Below the pieces are notes generated by a model that did not search any database, was not told the DNA's origin, and saw only the letters and a list, made by a program, of their open reading frames with translations. The position numbers were made by a program, and so were the translations under genes. Shown piece by piece: positions 54,500 through 63,158 of a DNA stretch of 64,000 nucleotides. The DNA comes from Synechococcus sp. A10-1-5-1 (lineage in GTDB: Bacteria > Cyanobacteriota > Cyanobacteriia > PCC-6307 > Cyanobiaceae), in contig NZ_CP096032.1 of the NCBI RefSeq assembly GCF_023115425.1, forward strand, positions 1,426,001 to 1,490,000, in the 5' to 3' direction. The stretch's first letter is position 1. Each line of letters begins with the position of its first letter.

Positions 54500-56038
54500 A
54501 TGCACAATGTTGAAGTAAATCTGAAGCTGGGATGCGCCGTGACTGACCCCACCCCCAGCCTCGATAGACCGGACAAGCCCGAAGAGGCCTGCGGCGTCTT
54601 TGCGGTCCTGGCCAGCGATCAGCCGGTGGCCAACCTCACCTACTTCGGCCTCTACGCCCTTCAACACCGCGGTCAGGAATCGGCGGGGATCGCCGTCTTT
54701 GATGCGGAACCAGGCAGTGCCCCCAAGGTGCGCCTGCACAAGGACATGGGTTTGGTGAGCAAGGTGTTCACCCCCGAGGTCCTCGAGCGCCTTCCCGGTC
54801 AGCTCGCGATTGGCCACAACCGCTATTCCACGACGGGTTCGAGCAAGGCCTGCAACGCGCAGCCGGTGTTGCTTAACACCCGGCTGGGCCCAATGGCCTT
54901 TGCCCACAACGGCAACCTGGTCAACGCCGGGGAATTGCGGACGGCCCTGGCCAGCGATGTCCCCGAAGCGGAATTCACCTCGACGACCGATTCAGAGCTG
55001 ATCGCCTTTGCGATTCAGCAGGCCGTGAATGCCGGCAGCGATTGGGACAGCGCCATTCGCGCGGCAGCCGGACGCTGCCGCGGCGCCTTCAGCTTGGTGA
55101 TCGGCACCCCCGAAGGCCTGTTTGCCCTGCGGGATGGCCATGGCATTCGCCCCTTGGTGTTTGGCCACATGGGTGAACCCAGCGAAGCCCGCTGGGTGGT
55201 GAGCAGCGAGACCTGCGGTCTGGACATCATTGGTTCGAGCTTCGATGGGGATATCGAGCCGGGCGAAATCGTCCACTTCCGTCTTGGTCAGTCCGAGCCG
55301 GTGCGCAGCCGCTGGGCGGAAGAGCCCTCCAAGCTCTGCGTCTTCGAAATGATCTACTTCGCGAGGCCCGATAGCCGTTTCTTCGGCGAATCCCTCTACA
55401 GCTACCGGGTGCGTATTGGTGAGGTGCTGGCCCGTGAAACCCCCATCGAGGCCGACATCGTCATCGGTGTACCTGACTCCGGGATCCCCGCCGCGATTGG
55501 CTACTCGCAATACAGCGGCATCCCCTTCGGTGACGGTCTGATCAAGAACCGCTACGTCGGCCGCACCTTCATTCAGCCCACCCAGGCCATGCGAGAAGCC
55601 GGGATTCGCGTGAAGCTCAATCCCCTGCCGGATGTGCTGGCCGGAAAGCGTGTGGTGGTGATCGACGACTCGATTGTCCGGGGCACAACCAGCCGTAAGT
55701 TGGTGGCGGCGATCCGCGATGCCGGGGCCACTGAGGTGCACATGCGGATCAGCTCACCGCCGGTGACCCACCCCTGCTTCTACGGCATCGACACCGATAC
55801 CCAAGATCAGCTGATCGCGGCTCGACTGACCCTCGAGGAGATCTCCGCTCACCTGGGGGTCGATTCACTGGCTTATCTGAGCAAAGAGGGCATGGTGGAA
55901 GCCGCCCATGCCAATGCAGAGCATTTCTGCACCGCTTGTTTTGACGGGGCCTACCCGATTGAGATGGATTCTTCGGTCAGTGGCAGCAAGCTGATGCTTG
56001 AGCCCGCTGGAATCGCTAAATCATTGAAAACTCATTAA
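54500..56038 (+). CDS. purF: Amidophosphoribosyltransferase
   Basis: First committed enzyme of purine synthesis, transferring glutamine amide nitrogen to PRPP. 512 residues. A strong ribosome site (GAGGAGAA) precedes ATG 54500. The nucleophile is Cys31 in EEACGVFAVLA, so a 30-residue propeptide must be removed, as in the Bacillus-type enzyme. The PRPP loop is VVVIDDSIVRGTTSRKL. Cysteines in HPCFYGID and FCTACFDG, with one in KLCVFEM, fit the 4Fe-4S ligands of that type. Only one base separates its stop from the stop of the convergent nucleotidyltransferase gene. Confidence 0.97.
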   Translation: MHNVEVNLKLGCAVTDPTPSLDRPDKPEEACGVFAVLASDQPVANLTYFGLYALQHRGQESAGIAVFDAEPGSAPKVRLHKDMGLVSKVFTPEVLERLPGQLAIGHNRYSTTGSSKACNAQPVLLNTRLGPMAFAHNGNLVNAGELRTALASDVPEAEFTSTTDSELIAFAIQQAVNAGSDWDSAIRAAAGRCRGAFSLVIGTPEGLFALRDGHGIRPLVFGHMGEPSEARWVVSSETCGLDIIGSSFDGDIEPGEIVHFRLGQSEPVRSRWAEEPSKLCVFEMIYFARPDSRFFGESLYSYRVRIGEVLARETPIEADIVIGVPDSGIPAAIGYSQYSGIPFGDGLIKNRYVGRTFIQPTQAMREAGIRVKLNPLPDVLAGKRVVVIDDSIVRGTTSRKLVAAIRDAGATEVHMRISSPPVTHPCFYGIDTDTQDQLIAARLTLEEISAHLGVDSLAYLSKEGMVEAAHANAEHFCTACFDGAYPIEMDSSVSGSKLMLEPAGIAKSLKTH

Positions 56039-56039
56039 T

Positions 56040-57086
56040 TCAATCGAGATTAACTGATTTATAATCCGCATGCCTGCCTATATCTATCCAAGACTCATGG
56101 ATTGGAAACGCTTTTAAGTTCATGCCGAGGCCAAGGGCCTTTGTGAATAAATCTGGCATATCACAATAAATATCCTTGTTGAGTAACTTTAATAAAGAAG
56201 GAGAAATTACATATATACCTGCATTTACCTGTTGACGATAAATTGGTTTTTCCTCAATTCCAACAATGGAGTTTCCTTTGGTTCTGACGATGCCGAACGG
56301 GTTCTGCCATTCTTGAACTCTGACCGCCATTAATCCATCTGCTTTTTCTCGATGAGATTGCAGCAATAGATCTACGTATGATACTTCAGTTATTAGGTCA
56401 GCATTTGTAACAACGCAAGAATGTTGTTTTAAACGTGGTGGAAGGTTGGCGAGAGCTCCTGCAGTCCCAAGTGGTTTATCTTCTTTGATGTATTCAATAT
56501 TGACACCATAATTAGTCCCATCACCAAAATGATCGATAATTTTCTCTGCCAAGTAATTAACTGAAATCGCAATATTTTCAAATCCTTCAGCCTTTGCATT
56601 AGAAATAATATGCTCAAGCATCGGTTTGCCTTTTACTGGAAGCATCGGCTTAGGTATCTTTTCTGTTAATGGCATTAAACGTTTTCCTCGTCCACCAGCC
56701 ATAACTACAAATGTTTCTTTTCTGATTTCAGGAAAACCGAGTTGATCGGCTACGTGGAGGCCAACAAGGACGCCATTTTGATCAACAATAGGAAGATGAA
56801 AAAAATGATTTAAACTCATTATAATTTTTGCTTCATTGTCATTTAGTTCAGGAGGGGCGACGAGTGGACTGGCATTCATGACGTCTTTGACGTTATGTTC
56901 TAGACTTATATGTTTTAATAGGGCTTTCCTAATGTCGCTATCTGTAATCATTCCCAGAAGTTTTCCGTCTTTATTTGTTATTAATGCAACTTGATACCCA
57001 CCCTGATTAATTGCCTCTAGCGCATCAGAGAAAGAACTCTCTAGCGGGAGAGTTAAAGTGGACCAGTTATTCACTCTTCTGTTCAT
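56040..57086 (-). CDS. CBS-domain sugar-1-phosphate nucleotidyltransferase (PtmE-like)
   Basis: 348 residues. Two CBS motifs fill about residues 1-118 (LLGMITDSDIRKALL, HFFHLPIVDQNGVLVGL). The nucleotidyltransferase domain follows with VVMAGGRGKRLMPLTEKIPK (about 125-144), SVNYLAEKIIDHFGDG, DKPLGTAGAL and VTNADLI. This two-part layout matches Campylobacter PtmE, which makes GDP-glucosamine for legionaminic acid, so that role is likely here. The gene is AT-rich, unlike its operon neighbours at 57.5-62.4 kb. It is separated from them by a 378-base degraded-looking gap. Confidence 0.88.
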   Translation of the reverse strand: MNRRVNNWSTLTLPLESSFSDALEAINQGGYQVALITNKDGKLLGMITDSDIRKALLKHISLEHNVKDVMNASPLVAPPELNDNEAKIIMSLNHFFHLPIVDQNGVLVGLHVADQLGFPEIRKETFVVMAGGRGKRLMPLTEKIPKPMLPVKGKPMLEHIISNAKAEGFENIAISVNYLAEKIIDHFGDGTNYGVNIEYIKEDKPLGTAGALANLPPRLKQHSCVVTNADLITEVSYVDLLLQSHREKADGLMAVRVQEWQNPFGIVRTKGNSIVGIEEKPIYRQQVNAGIYVISPSLLKLLNKDIYCDMPDLFTKALGLGMNLKAFPIHESWIDIGRHADYKSVNLD

Positions 57087-57464
57087 GGCTTTATGGTAAT
57101 CAGCTAATTGGAAGACTTTGATGTTAATTCAAGCTCTGGCTTGAAGCTTCTTGCTGCCTGAAGCTGTAATAAAATATTTTTCAAGTTCGGAGATGTATTT
57201 ACCCGGATGGTAGGCTGTGATAAGCGAAAGAATATCGATATGATGATTTTGTGTAAGCATACTGAGTACTTTGAGTGATTTTTGTATCAACTTTCTGTGA
57301 ATTGCTGGATGTCTTGAGTGGTTTATTCTGGTAAGAATTTTGAAAATCAATCTCTTTGCTGGCAAGATCTCTTTCTGCACTATTCTTCAAAAAAGAAAGT
57401 CCTTTCTCGACTGCCTGGGGGTATGGATAACGAACCATGCCGGAGACAGACTTGAATGCCGATC
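57087..57464. other. Non-coding or decayed stretch inside the legionaminate cluster
   Basis: 378 bases between the CBS-nucleotidyltransferase and LegG-like genes. It changes from AT-rich (left) to GC-rich (from about 57,440). Two overlapping short open frames on the minus strand (57129-57380, 83 codons; 57199-57438, 79 codons) read as charged, helical peptides, and neither resembles a family I know. They could be pieces of one frameshifted gene, first PYPQAVEKGLSFLKNSAERD and then SLKVLSMLTQNHHIDILSLI. I see no promoter that I would defend. Confidence 0.45.
57128..57145 (-). repeat. Inverted repeat, weak terminator candidate
   Basis: TTCAAGC (57128-57134) pairs with GCTTGAA (57139-57145) around a 4-base loop. 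Read leftward it is followed by TTAACAT, too weak a T-run to be a confident terminator. It lies at the end of the 83-codon frame and 42 bases before the CBS-nucleotidyltransferase start. Confidence 0.35.
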
Positions 57465-58613
57465 TTATCGCCCGCTTTCAGCCCGGAGCCAGGACAAAAT
57501 TGCGGACGAAGGGGACGAAGTGAAATTTGGGCGCGGCCGTGGCCAGCTGATCAGCCTGCCAGCCTCCAGCACCTGCTCCAGTACACCCCGGATCAATTCC
57601 ACATCCGGGGGCACGTCGTGAACGTGGCCATGGCGCAGCCGGCCGGCTTGGCGATCTCCGATGTTGAGCACTGGCATGCCGAGCAATGGTGCTTCGATCA
57701 CACCGCTAGAGGAATTGCCGGCCATGGCTTCAAACAGCTGCAATGCTGCCAGGTAGAGCTCCTGCCCCAGGGATGGCACCACCCAGCTCCGATGTGGATG
57801 CTGCTGCATAAATGCCTGCAGTAGAGCCAGAAGCTGATCACGGCCGGCATCGGCATTGGGATGTGTGAACAGCACCTGGCAGGGCGTGACTTCCAGTGCC
57901 TGCAACAGGGCCTCAAACCCTGCGACGCCCCGATCTTCCAACAAGGTTTCGGGGTGATACGTGATCAACAGGTTGCTCGAGCCAAAACGGTAGCCAGTGG
58001 CTAGCTCAAAAGCGCTGCGGCTCGCGGGCGGTGCTGCCAGTAGGCCATCGAGCACCATGGGCCCCACATTGAACACGTTCTCAGGGGGATTGCCCATCGC
58101 GATAACCCGTTTGCGGTAGGGCTCGGTAGCCGCGAAATGCCAGGTGCTGAGCTGGGTGATCGCATGGCGCAGGCGATCATCCACAGCACCCTGGGTGGTT
58201 TCGCCGCCGTGGAGATGCACCACCGGAATCCCCACCAGATGGGCGGCGGCGGCGGCGGCAAACGCCTCATAGCGATCGCCTAGGACAATTAGCAGCTCCG
58301 GTTGCAAGCGCTCGAGCGCTTCCGCCACACCAGCCAGCGCCTCAGCGCTCAGGGCCGCCATCGAGGGCGGAGGCGTTTGATCCAGCGCGAGTGGCACTAG
58401 AGCAGCGGGCTGATGGCCATCGGCTTCGATCTCGGCGAGGGTGTTGCCATGGCTGGCGGCGAGATGGCTGCCGCTCACGATCAGCCGGAGGCTGAGGCCT
58501 GGGTCAGCGGCGATCCCAGCGATTAGATGGCGCAGCAGGCCGTATTCGGATCGGTTACCGGTGAATACGGCGACGGTCCGTTGTGCAGGGTGTTTAGCCA
58601 TCAATCGCTTCAC
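57465..58613 (-). CDS. legG: Hydrolysing UDP-GlcNAc 2-epimerase family protein (LegG/NeuC-like)
   Basis: 382 residues. Expected to hydrolyse and epimerise the UDP- or GDP-linked 2,4-diacetamido sugar to the free ManNAc-like form used by LegI. Visible are VAVFTGNRSEYGLLRHLI, LIVLGDRYEAFAAAAAAHL, VHLHGGETTQGAVDDRLRH and NSSSGVIEAPLLGMPVLNIG with GDRQAGR, all NeuC/LegG-type. The last ~25 residues (WPRPRPNFTSSPSSAILSWL...) do not look like the conserved NPYGDG-type end, so the tail may be replaced or frameshifted. The start overlaps the LegI stop by 20 bases, or 8 if ATG 58601 is used. Confidence 0.85.
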   Translation of the reverse strand: MKRLMAKHPAQRTVAVFTGNRSEYGLLRHLIAGIAADPGLSLRLIVSGSHLAASHGNTLAEIEADGHQPAALVPLALDQTPPPSMAALSAEALAGVAEALERLQPELLIVLGDRYEAFAAAAAAHLVGIPVVHLHGGETTQGAVDDRLRHAITQLSTWHFAATEPYRKRVIAMGNPPENVFNVGPMVLDGLLAAPPASRSAFELATGYRFGSSNLLITYHPETLLEDRGVAGFEALLQALEVTPCQVLFTHPNADAGRDQLLALLQAFMQQHPHRSWVVPSLGQELYLAALQLFEAMAGNSSSGVIEAPLLGMPVLNIGDRQAGRLRHGHVHDVPPDVELIRGVLEQVLEAGRLISWPRPRPNFTSSPSSAILSWLRAESGR

Positions 58614-59604
58614 CAGGCTTGTAGCTGCGATGAGCCTGGCGGCCTAACACGTGTGGATAACTCATCGGGCTGAGGCCATCAGCTGGCCGCTGGCAAATGA
58701 GATCGTCCGGCAGAAATGGCTGCCCAGCTGCTATGAAGCGCGCGGCCCGTAGGCTGCGGCGCGCCACCTGGCGAGTGTTCTCCTCGGCGAGTTGGGGTTG
58801 CTTGCGGCCATCGCCGAGCATGCGTTCGCAGCTGCGGATGGCCGCCACCATGGCGGCAAAAGGCTCAGGTTCCAGGCTGGCGCGGTGATCCGGGCCCGGC
58901 AGACTCACATCTAGCGTGAGATGCTTTTCAATCACCATCGCTCCCAGCGCTGTGGCCGCCACGGGCGCCGTGAGGCCCAGCGTGTGATCGGAATAGCCCA
59001 CCGGGCAGCCGAAGGCAACCGCGAGGCTGCTCAAAGCCCGCAGGTTGATCTGCTCCTCAGGCGCTGGATAGGCGCTGAGGCAATGCATCAGGGTGACAGC
59101 TCCCCGCGGCACGCCGGCCTCCAGGAACACCTCGAGGGCCGCCTCCACCTCACCAAGCGTGCTCATGCCGGTGGAGAGATACACGGGCAAGTGGCGGCTG
59201 GCGGCCGCAGTTGCCATTCCTTCCAGTAGGGGCCTATGGGTGATCTCGCCAGATGGCACTTTGATGGCACCGATCCCTAGCTCGAGGAGAAGCTCCAGTT
59301 CAGGAATGCCGAAGGCGGTGGAGAGGAAGCTAATCCCGCAGTTGCGGCAATAGGCCGCTAGCTCACGATGCTGCGCAGGACTGAGCTCAAGTCGCTCGAG
59401 CATCTCGCGCTGGCCGCCAGCACCGTCGTTGCTTGTCTGATAATCGGCCTTGGGCGCTGAGGCTGTGACCAGGTCGGCAGCGCTGAAAGTTTGGAATTTC
59501 ACGGCATCGGCGCCGGCAGCGACCGCCGCATCCACCAGCTGCTTTGCAAGAGCCAGATCACCGTTGTGGTTAACCCCGGCTTCGGCGATTACAAGAGTGG
59601 CCAT
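58594..59604 (-). CDS. legI: Nonulosonic acid synthase (LegI/NeuB family)
   Basis: Condenses phosphoenolpyruvate with a ManNAc-type sugar to give a nine-carbon acid. 336 residues. The barrel domain has VIAEAGVNHNGDLALAKQLV, DAVKFQTFSAADLVT and IKVPSGEITHRPLLEGM. The C-terminal ~60 residues form a SAF (antifreeze-like) domain, with ARRSLRAARFIAAGQPF. Whether the product is legionaminic, neuraminic or pseudaminic acid is decided by neighbours: the LegB/LegC/LegG set points to legionaminic acid. It overlaps the acetyltransferase gene by 16 bases. Confidence 0.9.
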   Translation of the reverse strand: MATLVIAEAGVNHNGDLALAKQLVDAAVAAGADAVKFQTFSAADLVTASAPKADYQTSNDGAGGQREMLERLELSPAQHRELAAYCRNCGISFLSTAFGIPELELLLELGIGAIKVPSGEITHRPLLEGMATAAASRHLPVYLSTGMSTLGEVEAALEVFLEAGVPRGAVTLMHCLSAYPAPEEQINLRALSSLAVAFGCPVGYSDHTLGLTAPVAATALGAMVIEKHLTLDVSLPGPDHRASLEPEPFAAMVAAIRSCERMLGDGRKQPQLAEENTRQVARRSLRAARFIAAGQPFLPDDLICQRPADGLSPMSYPHVLGRQAHRSYKPGEAIDG

Positions 59605-60182
59605 CCCATCACCCGTTTGCCAGCGCTGATCACGGTGCCCGCGGGGAGCTGCAGGCCTTCGCGCAGCATCGCACCGCTGCCGACGAAACAGCCAGGTCCT
59701 AGCTGTACGCCTCCGTTTACCAGGGCACCCGTGCTCACGTGGCAGTGATTACCCAGCTGGACATCGTGCTCAATCAGCGCACGGGTGTTGAGCGTGCAGT
59801 GGCTACCCACCACAGCGCCGGCGTTCACGATCGCCCCATGTCCAACCACAGTGCCAGCGCCGAGCTGAGCATGTTGGCTTACCACTGAATGGGGGGAAAT
59901 CAGAACGGGGCAGTGGAAGCTGAGTCGGTCAAGCAGGGTCGCCAGACGTTGGCGCGGGGCTGCATCCGGCAGCTGACCGATGGCCAGAACGGCCGATGGA
60001 CAGGTGCCCCTCAGGGAACCGAGATCTGCATCTGTACCAATGACTTGATACCCCATGACGTTGATGCCCACTTGCTCGGGCAGTCCCAATAACCCGTGGA
60101 TGCGCCAATGACCTTCGGTTTCGACCAGATCAATGAGGGAGCGGGCATGCCCTCCGCAGCCGATCAGCAGCAGAGGCTTCAT
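59589..60182 (-). CDS. legH: Sugar O/N-acyltransferase, PglD/NeuD family (LegH-like)
   Basis: 197 residues. An N-terminal Rossmann-like domain opens LLIGCGGHARSLIDLVETEG, a PglD-type signature. From about residue 95 a left-handed beta-helix of hexapeptide repeats follows (VVSQHAQLGAGTVVGHGAIV, LIEHDVQLGNHCHVSTGALV). Placed between LegC and LegI, it probably N-acetylates the 4-amino sugar made by LegC. NeuD-like O-acetylation is an alternative. The start overlaps the stop of the aminotransferase gene by 4 bases. Confidence 0.87.
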   Translation of the reverse strand: MKPLLLIGCGGHARSLIDLVETEGHWRIHGLLGLPEQVGINVMGYQVIGTDADLGSLRGTCPSAVLAIGQLPDAAPRQRLATLLDRLSFHCPVLISPHSVVSQHAQLGAGTVVGHGAIVNAGAVVGSHCTLNTRALIEHDVQLGNHCHVSTGALVNGGVQLGPGCFVGSGAMLREGLQLPAGTVISAGKRVMGWPLL

Positions 60183-61381
60183 GAGCTCCAGCCCTCATCC
60201 AACTGAGGGCTGCTGGGCAGATTGAGCAGGCGGCAGGCTTGGCCTTCTGCCACAACAAGCTCACCTCGCGGAGCATCTACGTACATCGGCAGTTGGTGGA
60301 GCAGGCGCCACACGGGCCGCAGCAGCAGGCCGTCGGCGTGTGCAGCCTCCAAAACCTGCAAGCGCTGGGCTTCGGCTTCGGCTGGATCGTCGGCCAGAAA
60401 GCGCAAGGTGACCAGCCAGTGGTTGCTGCGGCAGCCCTCGGGCTCAGCAACCAGTTCCACACTCGTCAGGTTCTCGAGGGCTGTGGCGTAGCGCTCAGCC
60501 AGCCGCCGCTTGGCTACGAGGCGGCGGTCCAGATCCTCCAACTGGGCCACTCCCAAGGCGGCGTTGAGGTTTGGCATGCGGTCGTTCCAGCCCACGGCAT
60601 CGTGCTCAAACGCCCAGGAGTGGGGCAGTTTGGCGGTCGTGGAGAGATGGCGGGCGCGCTTGGCCAACTCGGTGCTTTGGGTGAGCAGAGCTCCCCCACC
60701 ACCAGTGGTGATCAGCTTGTTGCCGTTGAAGCTGAGTGTGCCCACAGCACCAACCAGGCCGCAGTGGTTCCCATCACTCCAGCTCCCGAGCGCTTCAGCG
60801 GCATCTTCCACCAGCGGCAGTCCCCAAGCATCCGCTACAGCCCGAACCTCCTGGATTCGCGAGGGATGGCCGAACACATGCACGGGCAACACAGCCGCTA
60901 GGCGCCGGCCAGTGCTGCGGTTGAACACGCCGCCCTCGCGCCGTTCAGCAACGGCTTCGAGGTGGGCAGCTAGAGCCGGTGGGTCCATCCCGAGGCTGCC
61001 TGCCTCTACATCCACGAAGTGAGGGATCGCCCCGAGATGGGCTACGGCATTGGCCGTGGCCACAAAGCTCAGGGGCGGCAACAACACCTCATCGTCAGCT
61101 GACACACCCACGAGGTGGAGCGCCAGGCGCAGTGCCACAGTGCCGTTTGTGACGGCCACGGCATGTTCGGCGCCTGTGCGGGCGCAGAGCTCCTGCTCGA
61201 AGCGGGTCACCCACTGGCCGGCGGTGCTCACCCAGCCGCTGTCAAGGCAGTCGCGCACGTAGGCCCAGGCCTGGGTGCCGCTGAAATCGGGCTCATGCAG
61301 GGCTATTGGTTGGCCCGGTGTTCCTGTGCTACTGCCGCACACCTGCTGCAGCGCCCTCAGGATCGCTTGCGCCTGGCTCAT
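60179..61381 (-). CDS. legC: DegT/DnrJ/EryC1-type sugar aminotransferase (LegC-like)
   Basis: PLP-dependent aminotransferase, 400 residues from ATG 61381, which overlaps the LegB stop by 4 bases; a longer frame to 61435 is less likely. Visible features are AHAVAVTNGTVALRLAL-like cofactor binding near 80-95 (AVAVTNGTVALRLALHLVG), LPPLSFVATANAVAHLGAIP, VEDAAEALGSW and the Lys in LSFNGNKLITTGGGG. The 400-residue length with an N-terminal extension of ~35 residues resembles LegC. It would transfer an amino group to C4 of the keto sugar made by LegB. Confidence 0.88.
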   Translation of the reverse strand: MSQAQAILRALQQVCGSSTGTPGQPIALHEPDFSGTQAWAYVRDCLDSGWVSTAGQWVTRFEQELCARTGAEHAVAVTNGTVALRLALHLVGVSADDEVLLPPLSFVATANAVAHLGAIPHFVDVEAGSLGMDPPALAAHLEAVAERREGGVFNRSTGRRLAAVLPVHVFGHPSRIQEVRAVADAWGLPLVEDAAEALGSWSDGNHCGLVGAVGTLSFNGNKLITTGGGGALLTQSTELAKRARHLSTTAKLPHSWAFEHDAVGWNDRMPNLNAALGVAQLEDLDRRLVAKRRLAERYATALENLTSVELVAEPEGCRSNHWLVTLRFLADDPAEAEAQRLQVLEAAHADGLLLRPVWRLLHQLPMYVDAPRGELVVAEGQACRLLNLPSSPQLDEGWSS

Positions 61382-62385
61382 ACGGCGTAGGCCCCAGGCC
61401 GGTAGCGGGCCAGGTTTGCCGGATCGATGAACCACTCCGCCGTACGTTGCAGACCGCGGCGCAAACCCTCTTGGCTGCCATAGGCCGGCTGCCAGCCGGT
61501 GAGTTCGCGCAGCCGCGTGTTGTCGCCAAACAGGCGGTTCACTTCAGAGGCCTCTGGCCTTAGCCGTTGCTCGTCGGTGACGATCTCCACCTCGGCGTTC
61601 ATCACCTCGGCGATCAGTGCAGCGGTGTCGCCAATTGAAATTTCAAATTGGCTCGAAGCATTGACCACCTGGCCGAGGGCTGCATCGCTGGCGGCCAGCG
61701 CTAGGAAGGCGGCGCAGGTGTCGGCCACGTAGTTGAAATCACGGGTGGGCGAGAGGGAGCCCAGACGAATCTGGCGCTGGCCCGCTGCGATCTGGCTGAT
61801 GATCGTGGGGATCACGGCACGGGCACTCTGACGGGGGCCGTAGGTGTTGAACGGCCGCAGAACGGCCACGGGGGTTTCAAAACTGCGCCAGTAGCTCAGA
61901 GCGATCTGATCGGCGCCGATCTTGCTGGCGGCGTAGGGCGATTGGCCCACCAGGGGATGGTCTTCCGTGATCGGCACAAACTGTGCGGTGCCATAGGTTT
62001 CGGAGGTGGAGGTGTGCACCACCCGCTGCACCCCCAGATCCCGAGCCGCCTGCACCACATTGAGGGTGCCATGGATGTTTGTGTCGATATAGCTGGCGGG
62101 CGCCACGTAGCTGTAGGGAATGGCGATCAAGGCAGCGAGGTGAAACACCTGATCACAGCCAAGCATGGCTTCCCGCACGCACAGGGGGTCGCGGATATCA
62201 CCGAGCACCACCTCGAGTTCGGCCTGCAGCGCAGGCGGAAGGCTGTCGAGCCACCCCCAGCTACCCAATGAGTTGTAAATGCAGAACGCCTTGACGGTGT
62301 AACCCTCTTTGATTAGATATTCGACCAGATGAGACCCGATAAATCCATCTGCTCCCGTTACTAGAACGCGATTCTTTCGTTTCAT
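61378..62385 (-). CDS. legB: NAD-dependent sugar-nucleotide 4,6-dehydratase (LegB-like)
   Basis: Extended SDR enzyme of 335 residues from ATG 62385. The Rossmann motif is LVTGADGFIGSHLVEYLI. The NSLGSWGWLDSLPP segment (about residue 40) resembles LegB proteins. The active site has TSTSETYGTAQ and SPYAASKIGADQIA (YxxxK). It would dehydrate the nucleotide-activated GlcNAc to the 4-keto-6-deoxy sugar, the substrate of LegC. Its ATG shares one base with the stop of the upstream SDR gene (TGATG), exactly where composition turns from AT-rich to GC-rich. Confidence 0.9.
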   Translation of the reverse strand: MKRKNRVLVTGADGFIGSHLVEYLIKEGYTVKAFCIYNSLGSWGWLDSLPPALQAELEVVLGDIRDPLCVREAMLGCDQVFHLAALIAIPYSYVAPASYIDTNIHGTLNVVQAARDLGVQRVVHTSTSETYGTAQFVPITEDHPLVGQSPYAASKIGADQIALSYWRSFETPVAVLRPFNTYGPRQSARAVIPTIISQIAAGQRQIRLGSLSPTRDFNYVADTCAAFLALAASDAALGQVVNASSQFEISIGDTAALIAEVMNAEVEIVTDEQRLRPEASEVNRLFGDNTRLRELTGWQPAYGSQEGLRRGLQRTAEWFIDPANLARYRPGAYAV

Positions 62386-63158
62386 CAGAGGCACCACCCA
62401 TCATCAACAATAATATTCTGTCCGTTGATAGCCTCCGCTTGATCTGTTAAGAGAAAACAAACCGTTCCCGCCACCTGATCACTTGTAAGCATCCCGAAGT
62501 TCGTACAACTTTCCCGATATCTTTGAGTGAATATCTCTGGCTGCCCAGATGTAATACCTCCGGGGCTTACACAGTTTACACGAATAGCATTGCCACTGTA
62601 ATACTTGGCGAGCCATTTTGTAATAGATATAATGCCTGCCTTGATAGCGGAATATTCTATAGGTGAATACATCTCTGTTCCCTTATAGTGATCAAACTTC
62701 GGTGCACCTACTCCCTGTATCGATGAGATGTGAACTAAATCCCCGCCCCCTTGGTTCTTAAACTCCTCTAATAGTTTTTGGGAAATTAAAATGGCTGATC
62801 CAAGTTGCATTGATAAATGGCTATTGATAACATCTGCACTTAAATCTTCGAAATGTGTACCCCATGTCGTTGTCACTGGGTAAGCGCTGTGTACGGCTGA
62901 CGTTATATTTCCCATATCCTTTGTTGCGGATCTAAGCATAGTTTCTACATCTGAGGAATTCGCGATATCGCAGGGACAGGCGAATACCTTGCCTGGGTAT
63001 TCTTCAGATAACTTCTCTTTGAGCGTCAATAATCTTTCAGTTGCTAAATCCGTGAGGAATACTGATGCACCCATTCTAAGCGACTCTTTCGCAACCGCAG
63101 AGCCGATTCTCCCTGCAGCACCAGTGATCAGCACACTTTTTTCGTTGAGAAGTTTCAT
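62385..63158 (-). CDS. Short-chain dehydrogenase/reductase (PtmA-like)
   Basis: 257 residues. The NAD(P)-binding motif is VLITGAAGRIGSAVAKESLR at the N-terminus. The catalytic Tyr-x-x-x-Lys is shifted to YSAIKAGIISITKWLAKYY, after an inserted GVGAPKFDHYKGTEMYSPIE loop. That inserted loop resembles SDR proteins called PtmA in flagellin-glycan loci and their relatives next to NeuA-type genes. The exact reaction is not settled. It is AT-rich and overlaps the cytidylyltransferase gene by 4 bases. Confidence 0.85.
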   Translation of the reverse strand: MKLLNEKSVLITGAAGRIGSAVAKESLRMGASVFLTDLATERLLTLKEKLSEEYPGKVFACPCDIANSSDVETMLRSATKDMGNITSAVHSAYPVTTTWGTHFEDLSADVINSHLSMQLGSAILISQKLLEEFKNQGGGDLVHISSIQGVGAPKFDHYKGTEMYSPIEYSAIKAGIISITKWLAKYYSGNAIRVNCVSPGGITSGQPEIFTQRYRESCTNFGMLTSDQVAGTVCFLLTDQAEAINGQNIIVDDGWCL

